Positions 23,700 to 35,575 of a stretch of 64,000 bases of DNA are shown piece after piece (position 1 is the first letter of the stretch; every line of letters begins with the position of its first letter). The notes under the pieces are model-generated. The model had not been told where the DNA came from, made no database searches, and was given only the letters and a program-made list of their open reading frames with translations. The stretch is from contig JTDE01021162.1 in NCBI GenBank assembly GCA_014338405.1, positions 1 through 64,000 on the forward strand, given 5' to 3'. This DNA comes from Paragonimus skrjabini miyazakii (Eukaryota; Platyhelminthes; Trematoda; Plagiorchiida; Troglotrematidae). Position numbers and translations under genes: made by a program.

Positions 23700-24484
23700 T
23701 CAACAACACTTAAGCAATTAATGTTTTGCAAGGTAATCTCGTGTCTAAGTTTCAGCACATTTTTTAATTTATGCTGTGGCGAGTAAGAAAAAGGTTATCA
23801 CTTTCGGCAAACAGACAATATGTAACATACGCAAAATATAAATGTGTAGTGATTGTTAATAAGAGCAGCAATTTCAGAATAGCACGTCCGCTTCAAGTGC
23901 TCTAGTAGAAGTGGTCAACTTCAAGCGACCAGTAGCAGACTGGCACCACCTGAATGTAACAAGTTCAAATTCAATTGCATCCGGTTACACTGCATGAGAG
24001 TACATTGCGACACCCTTTACTAGGTATATTGGTCATAACCTGCGACCAGCAGGTTAATCCCTTATACAGAAGAGACAAGGGACAGGAAGAATGGACTTAG
24101 CATTGAAATGCTTTATCCGATGCGATGCTATAGGTGATAGAATTGCTTGGACACATGTATCGTGACATGCTTTCTGGCATTGTATTGAGAGGCTTTACAA
24201 GTAAAAAACAGGGGACAGGTCCACGTACATTCGAGCAGAGTAGTGTTATCTAAATGTGTACGTTCGATCAATAGCCAGTGTCATTCAGATGCATATAGCT
24301 ACTCATTTCCAGCCCGCTTTAGATGTTGAGTTGGTTACATGTTCAACTGGCATGAAAAGGTTTGGGAATCAATACAAATACTAATGATGTTCAATAATGA
24401 ACTACACATTTGATTTCAACTAAACGGTTTGGTGTAGCCCAACATTTGAAAACCCTATCAATGTACTACAAATCCAGTCATAAT

Positions 24485-24584
24485 NNNNNNNNNNNNNNNN
24501 NNNNNNNNNNNNNNNNNNNNNNNNNNNNNNNNNNNNNNNNNNNNNNNNNNNNNNNNNNNNNNNNNNNNNNNNNNNNNNNNNNNN
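24485..24584. other. Assembly gap (100 N)
   Basis: Run of exactly 100 N, a placeholder length. Frames read through it are artefacts. It lies just 3' of exon 2 of the minus-strand gene, so an exon could be hidden here. Confidence 0.99.
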
Positions 24585-24661
24585 TTGTTTGAACTAGAAA
24601 CTTAACTGTGGCATTCATGCTTCTTGGACAAGCGAGTTGGACCTAATTGAAACGAGCTTAC

Positions 24662-24682
24662 GTTGAAAGCATCACAGGGTCA
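24662..24682 (-). CDS. Possible 21-base micro-exon
   Basis: Between acacacag and donor CAAC|GTAAGC on the minus strand lies a 21-base segment (T GAC CCT GTG ATG CTT TCA AC). Inserted between exons 2 and 3 it keeps the frame and encodes SDPVMLS plus one residue. The acceptor has a poor pyrimidine tract. Micro-exons are well known in schistosomes, but this one rests on phase alone. Confidence 0.15.
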
Positions 24683-24741
24683 CTGTGTGTGACCTTTTAG
24701 CGAGGGCCTTTAGTTGGCTTCAGTTCTCAAAAATGACTAAC

Positions 24742-24849
24742 CTTTTCCCGGTAGTGCTTCGATTAACTCGTTTGAACGCGTGCATAGTTGTATGAGTACC
24801 GCCGCAGCGACGCGCCACTCCGTAAATGTCATAGATATTCGAGCCTGAA
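24742..24849 (-). CDS. Internal exon (exon 2) of five-exon minus-strand gene
   Basis: Very good acceptor (caaccctattctcacag) and donor (GAAAAG|GTTAGT). The 108-base exon completes the GC carried from exon 1 (GCT, Ala) and encodes SGSNIYDIYGVARRCGG and HAFKRVNRSTTGK, leaving AG for the next exon. It contains a possible N-glycosylation site (NRS), relevant only if this side is lumenal. The intron before it is 130 bp, short compared with the others. Confidence 0.65.
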
Positions 24850-24979
24850 CTGTGAGAATAGGGTTGAAAGGTGAAGGCAAAAGTGTTTGGTGACAAACGG
24901 ATGCTAAAACGAAAAGGATAATGTAAACAAGCGAATAAACGCAAGCTTCAAACAAGGAGGTCCTATATATTGAACGTAC

Positions 24980-25209
24980 GCCTCCAACGAAGAAAGAAGT
25001 GTCTGAGACCCTTGAACTGTGCGAGCTGAATATAAGTTGACCGAAACCTCTCTGGCAGGCTGTGCGGCAAACGTGTCGGTGAATTCAGACCCACAGGAAG
25101 ATAAGCCTAGATATACTATAGTGACTACAAACACAACACACAGAATAACGACAGGTAGACAGTTAACCATGAGTACACAGGAACTCATTATTGTAAGTGG
25201 AGGTAACAT
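24980..25209 (-). CDS. First coding exon (exon 1) of five-exon minus-strand gene; membrane-anchor or signal segment
   Basis: ATG at 25209 (first in frame after an upstream TGA) opens 76 codons plus two bases ending at donor GGC|GTACGT. Residues 17-36 form one strong hydrophobic segment (LPVVILCVVFVVTIVYLGL) after a short uncharged start, so the protein is probably inserted into or passed through the ER membrane. The rest reads EFTDTFAAQPAREVSVNLY. With exons 2-5 the predicted protein is about 311 residues. Alternatively the exon is internal and the segment is the transmembrane helix of a receptor whose ectodomain exons lie further right. Family not recognised. Confidence 0.6.
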
Positions 25210-25479
25210 GGAAGTGCCCAAGAGAACGTTAACGCGATATCATGATTTATGGAACTATACACATGTAAACTGCTAGCGACAAAACTGAGACAATCGGAAT
25301 CTGACACTGTCTTCAGTTACAGTAAGTGCAACAAGGTGCACCGAATTTAACGTTGGTGAACATATGCGAGTAATAGTTTGAACAAACTGTAGCGCGGATA
25401 ATAACTTAATTTATTGTGCATGTTAATAAACACTTTTAAAATCAAAACTTACATACACGCACAGCAAAACAAGCAGTAA

Positions 25480-25680
25480 ATGATTTTGTCAAAAAACGAA
25501 GTGTTCACTTCAGCATGTTCTCTGTTTGTGGACAATGACCAAAATAAAACCGAAGCACGAATGTGTAGTACTAGTGGAGGACTTTGTACAGGGAATAACG
25601 TGCTTCAGCAGCCAACTGATTACCATCATGGTTGGTCATTTAAGCGTGCTCAGATGTGTCAACCAAATCCATTCATGTAA
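25480..25680 (+). CDS. Weak exon candidate
   Basis: Open frame to TAA at 25678 containing CSTSGGLCTGNNVLQQP and YHHGWSFKRAQMCQPNP. An acceptor-like ctttgtacag lies inside. It is just upstream of exon 1 of the minus-strand gene, on the other strand. Not recognised. Confidence 0.2.
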   Translation: MILSKNEVFTSACSLFVDNDQNKTEARMCSTSGGLCTGNNVLQQPTDYHHGWSFKRAQMCQPNPFM

Positions 25681-26344
25681 ACATCGAAGTTCGACCGAAC
25701 TGGAAGCAGTAAAAGGAAGTGTATGCTCTAAATAGCACGTACTATACCACCAGATGAGTTACGATGCTACGCTCTGAGCCTGGAAGTATCAGGACATAAT
25801 GATCCTATCACCAATTCACCCACAAAGTTTTCGACATAAACTAAGTCATCCACGAAGTCAATTTTCGTGATAGGGTTATTCTGCTCGATTAACACTGATG
25901 TCCATCAATGCAAGACTGTTGTGATTAGGTCTCATCTGTTCATTCTCTTTTACTTAGGTAACCTTTGCACTTTTTCTCCAAATGCTATGTTTATTAAGGG
26001 TCAGCGCAAACTATTGATATGCTGTTGTTTCTGATGACGGTAATGAACGGATGGCAAGCAACTTTACCCTGGGATAGTGTTATAATGAACTTGATGAACC
26101 ACACCCGACAAATGGACAAGTTCCAACCTACTGTAACTCGAGAATCTATTGAAAAATTTGTGGTGAGGTGTTTTTATCACTGCTGTATGTAAAAGCAAAT
26201 ATTTGGAAGAGTGAGAATATACTCCGTATGCCATAATCTTCCGTACGAGGTCTTAGATTAACTTGAAACTGAGTAATCTGTCAAATATCGCGCCATATCG
26301 AACAATTCCCATATGACAAAGCTGTTCTCATAGGTATTTCCTAA

Positions 26345-26690
26345 TCGCAGGGTTATCAATTGGAGTTAACAGACAGTAACTGTGTCTCCATTTCGAGACG
26401 ATCGGGCAACCTGATCATTACTCACGAGCGAAAGTGGTTGAGTGTCCACATATGATAATTCGGTCGTGCCTAACGTGAGGTCAATGGTGCAGTGGTAAAC
26501 ACGGATGCCTCATAAACAGCGTGTCCATGGTTCTAGTCTCGGCAGTGGCGATGATACGCATTACTGACGAGCTCTGATGAGAGCGAAACTCGAGTCTAGT
26601 GCTTCTTTTTGAAAGGGGCCGACTGGAAAGTCTATGAGAATGCGACAGCTGCGATCAATTGTGGGTGATGTTCAACTTAAAATTTCTCGA
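26345..26690 (+). repeat. SINE family A, near full-length copy
   Basis: Collinear with the copy at 17818-18190: ggagttaacagacagtaac, box A ggtgcagtggtaa, box B ggttctagtct, then tail gaaaggggccgactggaaag and gggtgatgttcaactt. Scattered substitutions, including one in box B, suggest it is not recent. Confidence 0.8.
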
Positions 26691-26738
26691 AATGTTTTAA
26701 AAAATAATGATTCAACTTCCATCTTTTTTATTGCTAAG

Positions 26739-26952
26739 CTGTCAAATGGGATTCACGTTCGAAGTGACAATTGCGTATTTAATATGCCAGTACATTTTTA
26801 CACAACGAAAATGCAGAGAACGCTTGAAAAAATGCCAAATCACATAAGTTCCCACAGTTCTAGCGGAGATGTGTTAAGAGGTGGGAAATGTGCTTATGAT
26901 ATGCACAAAAATAACAATGATGTGTGTTCGATTTGGCAGGATTCTTTTCCTG
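26739..26952 (+). CDS. Candidate exon
   Basis: Pyrimidine-rich acceptor (ccatcttttttattgctaag), 71 open codons plus one base, donor TTCCTG|GTAGAA. Reads LSNGIHVRSDNCVFNMPVHF, QRTLEKMPNHISSHSSSGD, then DMHKNNNDVCSIWQDSFPG. It starts about 50 bp after a SINE. Unrecognised. Confidence 0.33.
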
Positions 26953-27519
26953 GTAGAATTTAGTTCACAGTCAGTTAGCTAAACGGGTAGATGAAGAGAG
27001 GTAATCGACTATCTCGTAAATTTCTCTAAGCAAATGGTTCAGCATAAGCTTGTAATTCACTTCAGAATCATTGTTACGTGATGTACGTTAAGAATTTAAA
27101 CATACATACTGCCTAATAAACACCTAAGAACAGTAAGTTAATTTTTCCTATCCGCAGCAACAGCTGTGGTCTGGCAAATCAAGCGACCAATCGTCGGCGG
27201 TAAAATAATCGGAATTCTACACAAACGTACGTCTTAAATTCAGGTGAAAACTGAACCCAACAGTGGCTCGTATTTCGTACCTGACCAATTTGAGTTAGTT
27301 GTCAGGATCTCTGTCTAGACGATAAAGGCATGTTGGGGATTGTGCGGTCAGGTGGGTGACCACCTTGTTGTTAGATATGTTCAAACCAGTCCTAAGTCAT
27401 ACCGAGTGGTGCATTTCTTATACAGATGGAAAACGACTAACTGCCTGAACTACACTTTTTGTTATACAACTGCAGTTAAATGATTACAGAATCACAGATT
27501 AATTGTTCAATTCACTAAC

Positions 27520-27668
27520 AAAATAATCTGTGGCGAACCACTTGCGCAGCTTTGCGGTCCAAAGCTCCGTCTAAGGGTCGGATAAACCTGATGACCGTCT
27601 GTTTTTGACGATAAGGGCAATACAATTAGCGGTGATAAACCACTAATTTTAGCCTGTGGTTTGTGTTC
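27520..27668 (-). CDS. Possible exon
   Basis: Acceptor gtataagctttcag then an open frame reading EHKPQAKISGLSPLIVLPL, KTDGHQVYPTLRRSFGP, with donor-like TTTT|GTTAGT. Composition is coding-like. It lies upstream of the ATG of the five-exon gene on the same strand, but its exit phase does not lead into that exon. Confidence 0.28.
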
Positions 27669-28264
27669 CTGAAAGCTTATACACACCATCACACAGTTCA
27701 CCAACAGAACGAGATGACATTATCAGTGCGTGATTGTCGGTATCCCTAACAATGACAGCACAACTTCTCACATATTATTTATGTCATTTCGTTTGCTGAT
27801 GAAACGCTTGCAGTCTAAATGCCAAGCTTGACGAACAACCGAACATCAACACCATCAACCCGGCTTACCAATTCTATCAGTGTCCTCAACAGTCGGGATG
27901 ATTGTTTATCCACCGTTCGATTATTTACCTACAAATATGCCAGCAGTTGTGTGGTCTGTAACGGGTCTTGCAGTGGTGTGCACTGAGATCATTTGTTCGC
28001 CCCTCCAGAGTACAGTCGGTTCATGCCTATTCTACGAATATATTTGAAGGATTAGAACTTTCTACACCTAGCCGACGGTCTTACAGTTTCGTCACGACCA
28101 TGTTAGTGGCTATTCTAATTAGCTCGTCCAGGGTAGGCATCATCAAACAAGCACTCAGTAATAGAAGGCGAAACTATCTTATGTGTTGTTAAGTAGAAGG
28201 GTATATAATTGATCTGAATTAAACATAACCTCCATCTGATTGAAACTGTTGCCTCCACGTGGAT

Positions 28265-28510
28265 ATTTCAGTCAGCCACTTTCAAGAAGCTCCAAACTTC
28301 AATCGTGCCTCGATTAGAGCTCCTCAGCATCCTTTTCACGGCTAGGAATAGAACTCCATCCATGCCTTTATGAGGCAATCATGCCATTGATCTCAAATAT
28401 TTCAAACGTTCTGCCCCACCTGTTTGTGAACAACGCTCAGATTGTACGATCGCTTTGAGTAAAGACGTGATAACCTTTTCAATAACCGCTAACCGCTAAT
28501 CGATGACCCT
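28265..28510 (-). repeat. Degenerate SINE family A copy
   Basis: Minus-strand copy recognised from the decayed box B region (ggagttctattcctagcc) and the left part (tcatcgattagcg). Many substitutions and small deletions. Confidence 0.45.
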
Positions 28511-28724
28511 ACTACAGTTACTTAAATTCAAATCAATATCAAAGTAGTGATTAACCTGCAGGGGGATATTGCAACCAACGATGAGTAAAGGGGTATTGTG
28601 GTCAATGCAATTTGACCATCATTCCTATATACTGTTCATCCATTTGCCGTCGAGATAAACCACTATACATGTGTGTCGCTACTGCTAGAGATTTTCCTTA
28701 TTGAATGTCTTTGTCACGGCAAGG

Positions 28725-28880
28725 ACTTGAGCTTGAACTACGTTCTCACAATCTACTTTGACAGCAGCAGTCTCCAGTCCATAGCCTGTGTTCAGAAGAG
28801 GCTGACTGAAACGTCTACGTAAGTACAAAAGCTGTGGTCGATTGTGAGTTACGTTCAAATTAACTAAATCAAAACCGCTT
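28725..28880 (+). repeat. Degenerate SINE family A tail
   Basis: The segment cagaagaggctgactgaaacgtc followed by gctgtggtcgattgtgagtt aligns with the family A tail in the same order and spacing. A second, shorter remnant lies at about 29160-29220. Confidence 0.45.
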
Positions 28881-30632
28881 CCAGCCTATCACCAATCAGA
28901 ACATAGCCTGGCCGGATTGATGATTTCCATGAGTTTGCTTTGGTGAATACTCCCGATTGTGAGGGCATCGATCCTAATGAACAAGATAGCTACTGTATTC
29001 TCGTGTGAGATAATCAAGCAACCAAATTTTTACTGACAGCAGACTGTGTCTAAGCGATTGTTAGAACAACGATTAACAGAGTTGTCTCAAGAGAAAACGG
29101 ATATGTGTACAATCCCTGCCCAGTAAAATGATATTTGCTAGGGAGTATTACACAGATCGATACTCCACGTACGTGCTTCTTTCTGAAAACGGCTGACTGA
29201 AACCATTGCTATCCTCACTGGTTTTGACACGTGTGGTTGCGAAAGTAGCTGTACAAAACTGAATGTTACATGAAAGATAAACCTTAGGAAACTGTACATC
29301 TCAATATACGGTTGAGCATAATAATCCAAAACTTCTGTTTTTCTCAGAAATAACTGGGATAGAAGCGTGCTCATCCAGGTTGGTGAACACTGGCTTTTTA
29401 CGGAAAATAATCTTTTAATTCTAGATTTTAACAAACTCAATTTCAAATGCTATGATGTAGATGCGTACGCTTGCACGTTCACTTTGGAGATGAAGTCAAC
29501 TAATTGATAGTGGTATATACCTGTCAGAGTTATGTAAGTCGAATGTAAGCTTATGGTAACCTCAGCTACGCAGGCGAAGCTCACTGTACAACCATCTGAG
29601 TGGACAGCTCAGACATATAATAATTCACTCAAACAGTAGCTTGCAGGTTTCTGACTTATCACAACCTTACTTCCTGTGGGAGGTTTGGTAACGATAGTAA
29701 CATTAGTCTGAAAGTTTTCGTTACCATACTGAGCAACATGACATCGATAAACATCTGTTCATCCATGTTTTATCTAACACTTGTTGGTTAAAAAATGGAA
29801 GCAGCTTGAAGCTCAAAATTGGCTGAATCCAACGAAACGTCCAATTAGTCACACAGTTCTTACGTTCACATTGAATCAGTTTATAAGTTTTGTTTTTCCT
29901 TGGAAAGATGCAGTTGTTTTCCATTTGCAGTCCAATTGACCAAATGGTCATTAATTTTGTGTGTAAAATTTGCCTAGACCGCAGGTTGCATGGAGTTGCA
30001 AGTGAATGTGAAAATACACCCTGTTAGTGGTTTGGGCAAAAGCAGACTATAAAGTAAAAATGCTGACTACAAAACTAACGTTAACAGCTGTCTGTTAACA
30101 GATAATCCATAAAAAAATATAACAACACTAATGTGAATTTACGTAAATTGAAACGGAAACATGATTGATGGATCTAGAAAGATATTTCAGGGTTAGATGC
30201 CCAGCTAGGGGAGGGTTATATGCACTGAGAAATACTTACTGTAAGCGCAATAAACAGCTACGCTGTTTATATCCATGTGATCTCGTATATCATATCGTAA
30301 TATCCGGTGGTATTTTGGTCTCGTAATGATTACTTGAAGTTAACAATTTGAAGTTCTTATTAGTACAGTCTGTGAAGTTGTAATACTGGCGTATGTTTAT
30401 AAACTTGGAAAGTAAGTGTAACATGGACGAGCTTTTATTATAGTTAGTAACATGTTTAAGTATAAATTTCATTAAGCTACACAGATCTCTCACTGTGCCT
30501 TACATACTAAAATGCTCACGATGTGCACAGACGGTTGAGCGTCTTAATACACATCTGAATGTTTAACGGTTTCCTTATTGTCACTAAGTTCAAAAAATTA
30601 GTGAACTAATTTCTGAATTTACTGATTAAGGA
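28881..30632. other. No supported gene
   Basis: AT-rich; one SINE remnant near 29160-29220. The 102-codon minus frame at 29138-29446 partly overlaps that remnant and is not called. Confidence 0.35.
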
Positions 30633-30890
30633 GTCGAGCGAAACGGGGATTATTCGGTCATGCCTATTGTGAAGTCACTGGCGTTGTGGCTAACACGCCA
30701 GTCTCACAAGCACGAGGGACAGAGTGCAAACTCCGATCCGGACAAGGATATGCACTATTGATGAGCTCTAATAAGAGCGAAACTCGAGTATAGTGTTTCC
30801 TTTCGAAGTGGGTTAGCCGAAACGCTTATCTGAATGCAAAGGCCACGATCAAGTATGTGTGGTGTTCAATTTTGATATAACAAACAGAAG
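30633..30890 (+). repeat. SINE family A copy, diverged
   Basis: Keeps the order attcggtcatgcctattgtg, a box A-like ggcgttgtggctaa, a weak box B, gatgagctctaataagagcg and a tail ending tggtgttcaatttt. Clearly older than the 17818 copy. Confidence 0.65.
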
Positions 30891-31424
30891 TGCTGAAATA
30901 CCAATCAGGAAATAATAGATATATGTGTAAGAATGCAAAATATTCTTGAAATACTGAAAGGTTGATTACATCGTACTAATATCTATTGTACAAACAGCGA
31001 TTAAAAAATAATAGACAACCAGCTTGTAACATCGTGTGTGGTCTGAGGGTCGTTTTCTACGTCGAGAGTTTGTAAGAAAAAACGGTTGAACTCAGCAATA
31101 CAATAAACACAAAAACTAGTGAACATTAATTAAGATTGCTCTGTCATAGATATAGTGTATACGTGCTTTGTGAAGAGGTGATTTTCGTGCAGGACATGTG
31201 TGCATACAAAAGGATGATTACCGACGAAGTGGTGGATCAATGAAGCCACATTTAGTTTGTCCAGTGCTGTAACATGGGGGAAATTCATAACGGAATGTGT
31301 TGAGAAGTGAGAATTGGTCGAGTGTATGAACATATCAATGGCAAGCATTGAAATGTGGTCTCAGATTTATAAGAACTCCTCAAAGGTGATTAATAATAAT
31401 CGAACATTAAACTGGACAAACATT

Positions 31425-31545
31425 TAAGCAGCCAGCCACCAGATTATTTAGTCAGTCCGTCAGCTAGTCCACCGGTCAGTTAACCGAACAGTGAATCATT
31501 CAACCAACCAATCAATCTGTCAATCAGTTAATCAACAGATTAATA
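31425..31545. repeat. Degenerate tetranucleotide tract
   Basis: Imperfect tandem array of four-base units of the type cagt/cagc grading into aatc/aacc (ccagccagccacc, tcagtccgtcagc, aaccaaccaatcaatc). An aged microsatellite. Confidence 0.6.
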
Positions 31546-33125
31546 CCACGAACAAAAAGGCATTTGCCTGATTTGTCGACCACACTCTGAGTATGTTATT
31601 CATCTGGGTAATCGAGTGATTTATTTGTGATTGAAACGTTATCATGTTGGAAATGCGGCAGAAAAAAGCCAGGGTAGCACACGCATTCGATGGATTGCAT
31701 TTCTGCGAAGATTGAATTACATGATAAATAAACGTGTAAACCGTAATAACATTTATAATGTTAATTCTCCTAATTCTGACGAAAATCGATATTTTCTGGC
31801 GGATAGACAAAGATCTCTGAATGACAAAGATTCACTATATTATTAAAACATTATGTGGTACAATGCGTTGTTACTGGTTCATTCACCAAGGACTACTGTA
31901 CTAATGGTTGGCTAATGATAATTTGAAGTGGAGTACGAAATATGTGATAAATTAATACGAACAGTCATTGTACAAAAGTGCTTAGTAATCACACTGCTAA
32001 TAAAATACCCAGGTTAACAATAAAAGTTCAGCGAAGCACAAATGTGTTACTTGAGACCGTTTACGATAACGTATCGCACACTATGTTTGCCAAACTACCC
32101 TCAAAAGACGATACCAGTCCAAAACGGTTGAAGATGGTTTGAAAACCAATAAACATTAGAGCACGAAGAACATCTGGACGTAAAAAAGTAGTTCTTTCTT
32201 TTACAAGTCAGATGATATCTAATATTCGTGAAATCCGGAAAACGTTTGCTTTTAACCAGTGACTTCAAATAAACTTCGTTAGTTTTGATGAACTGAAACT
32301 TACGATAGAAAGTGTTGTCTGAAACCGTCTAACTCAAAAGTTGTGTACGGTCGTATTGATTTGCTCGAAGGGAATCCACGTGATTCAACGTAGGGCATAG
32401 AAGTGCTGATTCAATATGAACAGAAATTAACATGTAAAATAAGGTTTTGAAATTTTAAGCAAACAACGAATGAAGCAGCTTCAGACAAATGACAAATAAC
32501 GCATTTTTTCTAAGCTATCAAATGTTTATACTCAACCTGTTGCACACAGTTATTTTGGATTGCCAATCCATCTCAAAATGTTCGTTTCCACTTACCATCC
32601 CAACTGATCCATAGAGTTCTGTTATACATGGCTAACGTAGCTCATTCCTGAACCGACACAACAATGGAAACAGTTTAAAGCACGGTTAGACGCAGCTAGT
32701 AGTTACATACTGTAAACCAGATTTGGATCGGTGATCCTCAGTTTTAATATCATGTTCATTAATTTTTGCTCTTCACCTCACCAAATTTACCCACGATCTA
32801 GTGTATCTCGATGTTCCGGCCTACCCGTTTGAAGAGAAAATATGCCACAAAATTGAAAGTTCATTTCTTTTACCTTACAGACACTACAAGAAATTGTGGG
32901 TCATAGTAATTGATGAAACCTATCTAAATCTGTATTTTCTAATTGACTTATATTTGACTACATCAGTCAGCCACTTTAAAGTTGAACAGGTAGTTCAATG
33001 TCAGCAGAAATTTGAAAAACAAACACGGTTTTAGTAATTTAGTTTTGGTATTTACAGTGCTGAGTTCCGAATAAAATTTCAATTGTTCGCGTGTATCAAA
33101 TATAACCACTTTCATTCCTTAAGTA
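31546..33125. other. No confident gene; two weak open frames
   Basis: A plus frame at 31631-31846 and one around 32770-33034 (contains LVYLDVPAYPFEEKICHK) look mildly coding but lack a convincing pair of splice sites. Confidence 0.3.
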
Positions 33126-33292
33126 AAAATTCAAATACATATCTCTTCTGCGACGAATCATTTCACACCGGTTATCGAGATATATCGAATGAGTGTCAGG
33201 CAATCGTTCATAATGCTGGCTGTTTACTGCAGTTGAAACAAATGTCTAACGAACGGAGGTTCTTGATTGGATGTATACCAGCATATCGCTAA
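33126..33292 (+). CDS. Possible terminal exon
   Basis: Acceptor ctttcattccttaag, then an open frame to TAA at 33290 reading NTYLFCDESFHTGYRDIS, CQAIVHNAGCLLQLKQM, ERRFLIGCIPAYR. Coding-like but not recognised. Confidence 0.28.
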
Positions 33293-34201
33293 ACGCAAAG
33301 TACACTGCTGCAAAGACTGTTTTATTCGACTATCGCTTCTAAATCCAAACAAAGACAGAACCCCTCATGACAAGGTGATCTACTTTGACAGCAAACATGA
33401 TGGAATAATTTAAAGTTGATCGAAGTTTGAGTTGCACTCGATAATTGTTGCTTAAACTGTGCCAGAATGAATCAGATGATACGGGCTAAATAATATATTC
33501 TGGAGATGTTTACATATTCGCGACCGTTCACTTGAGTACAGTTAATTGGGTTTTGCTTATTCTGTACTCATGGTTATCAAGTTGCACTTTTTGAATATGA
33601 TGTTGACCTTGTTGTGGATCGTGTGGGTAGATATGACGTAGAAAAGCAGCTTACTCTAAATGCGCTGTTATTTGTATGTCAATCGTCCTTTCGAAACGAG
33701 TAAACGGAATTCATCGAAATGCAAGTCGTGACTGTGTTCCATGCTGAATAACAGTAAGTATTGGGCGGGCTTACCTTTTTTGCATTGGTTGATAATCGTT
33801 GGTAAGGCATTTCCCGGTAACACACCTTCCCTTCTTCTTTTGAAAACAAAGGTTCACATCAGTGAACTCTCTTTCAACGATTGTTATTTTCTCAACCTGG
33901 CGCTTTAAATTACTGGATGTTAAATCACCGGTGTGTAGTGCCTAGAAACTTTGGTCATGTTTTCTTCTTGTTTTCGTCAGTCTTCTTGTCAACAACCTTA
34001 AGCATATATATGCCCTGTTAACTTTCCATCTAAGTGTATTTTTATTTGACCTAGTTTGCTTTGTTTCAAATAAACACAATAAACTGTGATAAATATTCCC
34101 ACAAAATAAGTTCCAATCATTCGCATCCATTGCATCACGTAGTTAACCAATCACGAACTTACGATTTGTTTGAACTGTTGTTTACACGCACCTCACCACT
34201 C

Positions 34202-34302
34202 AGGTCATCCATTCCACTTGAATTACACCGTCATTTCCGTAAACATGGGAAAGTTGTAACTGAAGTTAATGGACTTTTACTTGCATATCCCAGAGCTGTT
34301 TT
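34202..34302 (+). CDS. Possible exon
   Basis: Acceptor cacctcaccactcag and donor TTTT|GTAAGA bound a frame reading SSIPLELHRHFRKHGK and VVTEVNGLLLAYPRA. Unrecognised. Confidence 0.28.
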
Positions 34303-34794
34303 GTAAGAAGATTTCTGTACCGCTTATCTCATGCCTACCTATTTACACATCCGAGATGAGACTGGTAGATCTCCTAGTGGTTGATATATATCAGATTGAC
34401 AAGACAAACTGAGTGGTAGCTGCTTCTCTTATGAAACTAGCTAGAACCATCACACGCAGTGGTAATTAAAACATTATTTGACATCTGCCTATCTCCAACA
34501 TTATTTACAATTGACCGGAGCCTTTACCTTCTCACAAACATTTCAGTAAGCTGTGAAGTACGGGTTTTGTAAAAGAGGTCTATTACATCTTATTGGAACT
34601 AAAGGTTAGACGAGAGGTAGCAGCTATGTTTCATCACGTAGGGCGTAAGTAGTTAGAGAGCATTAGTTAACTTATTGTACTCTTTGGTGTATCTGCTTCC
34701 GAAAATAACACTAGAAACTTATCCAGCTTGATGAAATGAAAACCGGTACTTTGCCGCTAATGATTATGGATGTGTTTACATATGACGATTGATT

Positions 34795-35015
34795 CATACC
34801 GGATGTGAAGTCGATGGCGCAGTGTTCAACAAGGTTGCCTCATGAAAGCGTGGCCGGAGCTCTAGTCCCGGTTATGACAAAGACACACGTTACTGACGAG
34901 CTGTAAGAAGAGCAAGGCCTTATTCTTGTGCTTCTTTTTGGGAGGAGCTGACTGGAAGGTCTGTGGGAATTCGACAGCTGTGATCAACTGTGGGATGTTC
35001 AGTTTATGTGAAATG
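34795..35015 (+). repeat. SINE family A copy
   Basis: Box A atggcgcagtgttcaa, box B-like gctctagtcccgg, then gacgagctgtaagaagagc and tail gggaggagctgactggaagg, ending gggatgttcagttta. The left part is missing. Confidence 0.7.
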
Positions 35016-35047
35016 CGTCATTAGTTAACTTTGTTGACCTTCTATAC

Positions 35048-35180
35048 GGGTCTGTTGTTGAAGACAACCTCATTGTCTTGGATGTCACAAAGTTTCCACT
35101 TCCGTTTGTCAGGACCAGTTAAATTAATCCTTTTGAGCTGAATTTCATTCATTCGCACTAGACTGCTTGTGTTGTGGTAA
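35048..35180 (-). CDS. Candidate exon
   Basis: Pyrimidine-rich acceptor (aactcactttccaacag), one base plus 44 codons, donor-like GACCC|GTATAG. Reads NTSSLVRMNEIQLKRINL, then GPDKRKWKLCDIQDNEVVF. Looks like folded protein but I do not recognise it. It begins about 30 bp beyond a SINE tail. Confidence 0.38.
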
Positions 35181-35575
35181 CTGTTGGAAAGTGAGTTCAG
35201 TTTTACCAAGCATTTAGTCAATGACACTAACGTGGGATCTTATGTATGGCTTATGCTGATACGTTGTGTTAGGTCCACTTAAGTCATACGAAGCTATTTG
35301 TTGTATAAAACAGTAGTTAAAAGACCACGTTTTACTGGGTCAGACTACATTAAAAACAGATAATCATTCTTGTTATGTACACATGGTGATGAGTCCCATG
35401 AGAAACGGTTGCAAAAACAGCTTGATACCAAAACTCGTTTGATCATTTCCAGTTTGTTGAACTGTGTTTCTTTATGAACTGGAATTGTTTCTCCAACTTG
35501 GTAAACACTGTATGTTTTGACACAGGTGAATGAAAGTTACTTACTTTTTCTAACCGCTTCTAACTGACGCCATGA

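Noticed and set aside
24410..24592. Open frames reading through N runs (also 41632-41979 and 57835-58107)
   Set aside because: The N bases hide stops; these frames are artefacts of the gaps.
25019..25276. Plus ORF opposite exon 1 of the minus-strand gene
   Set aside because: Shadow of the better supported minus-strand exon.
29138..29446. 102-codon minus ORF
   Set aside because: Overlaps a SINE remnant and shows no splice or protein signal.
31425..31545. CRISPR-like spaced repeat
   Set aside because: It is a degenerate tetranucleotide tract in a eukaryotic genome, with no spacer structure.
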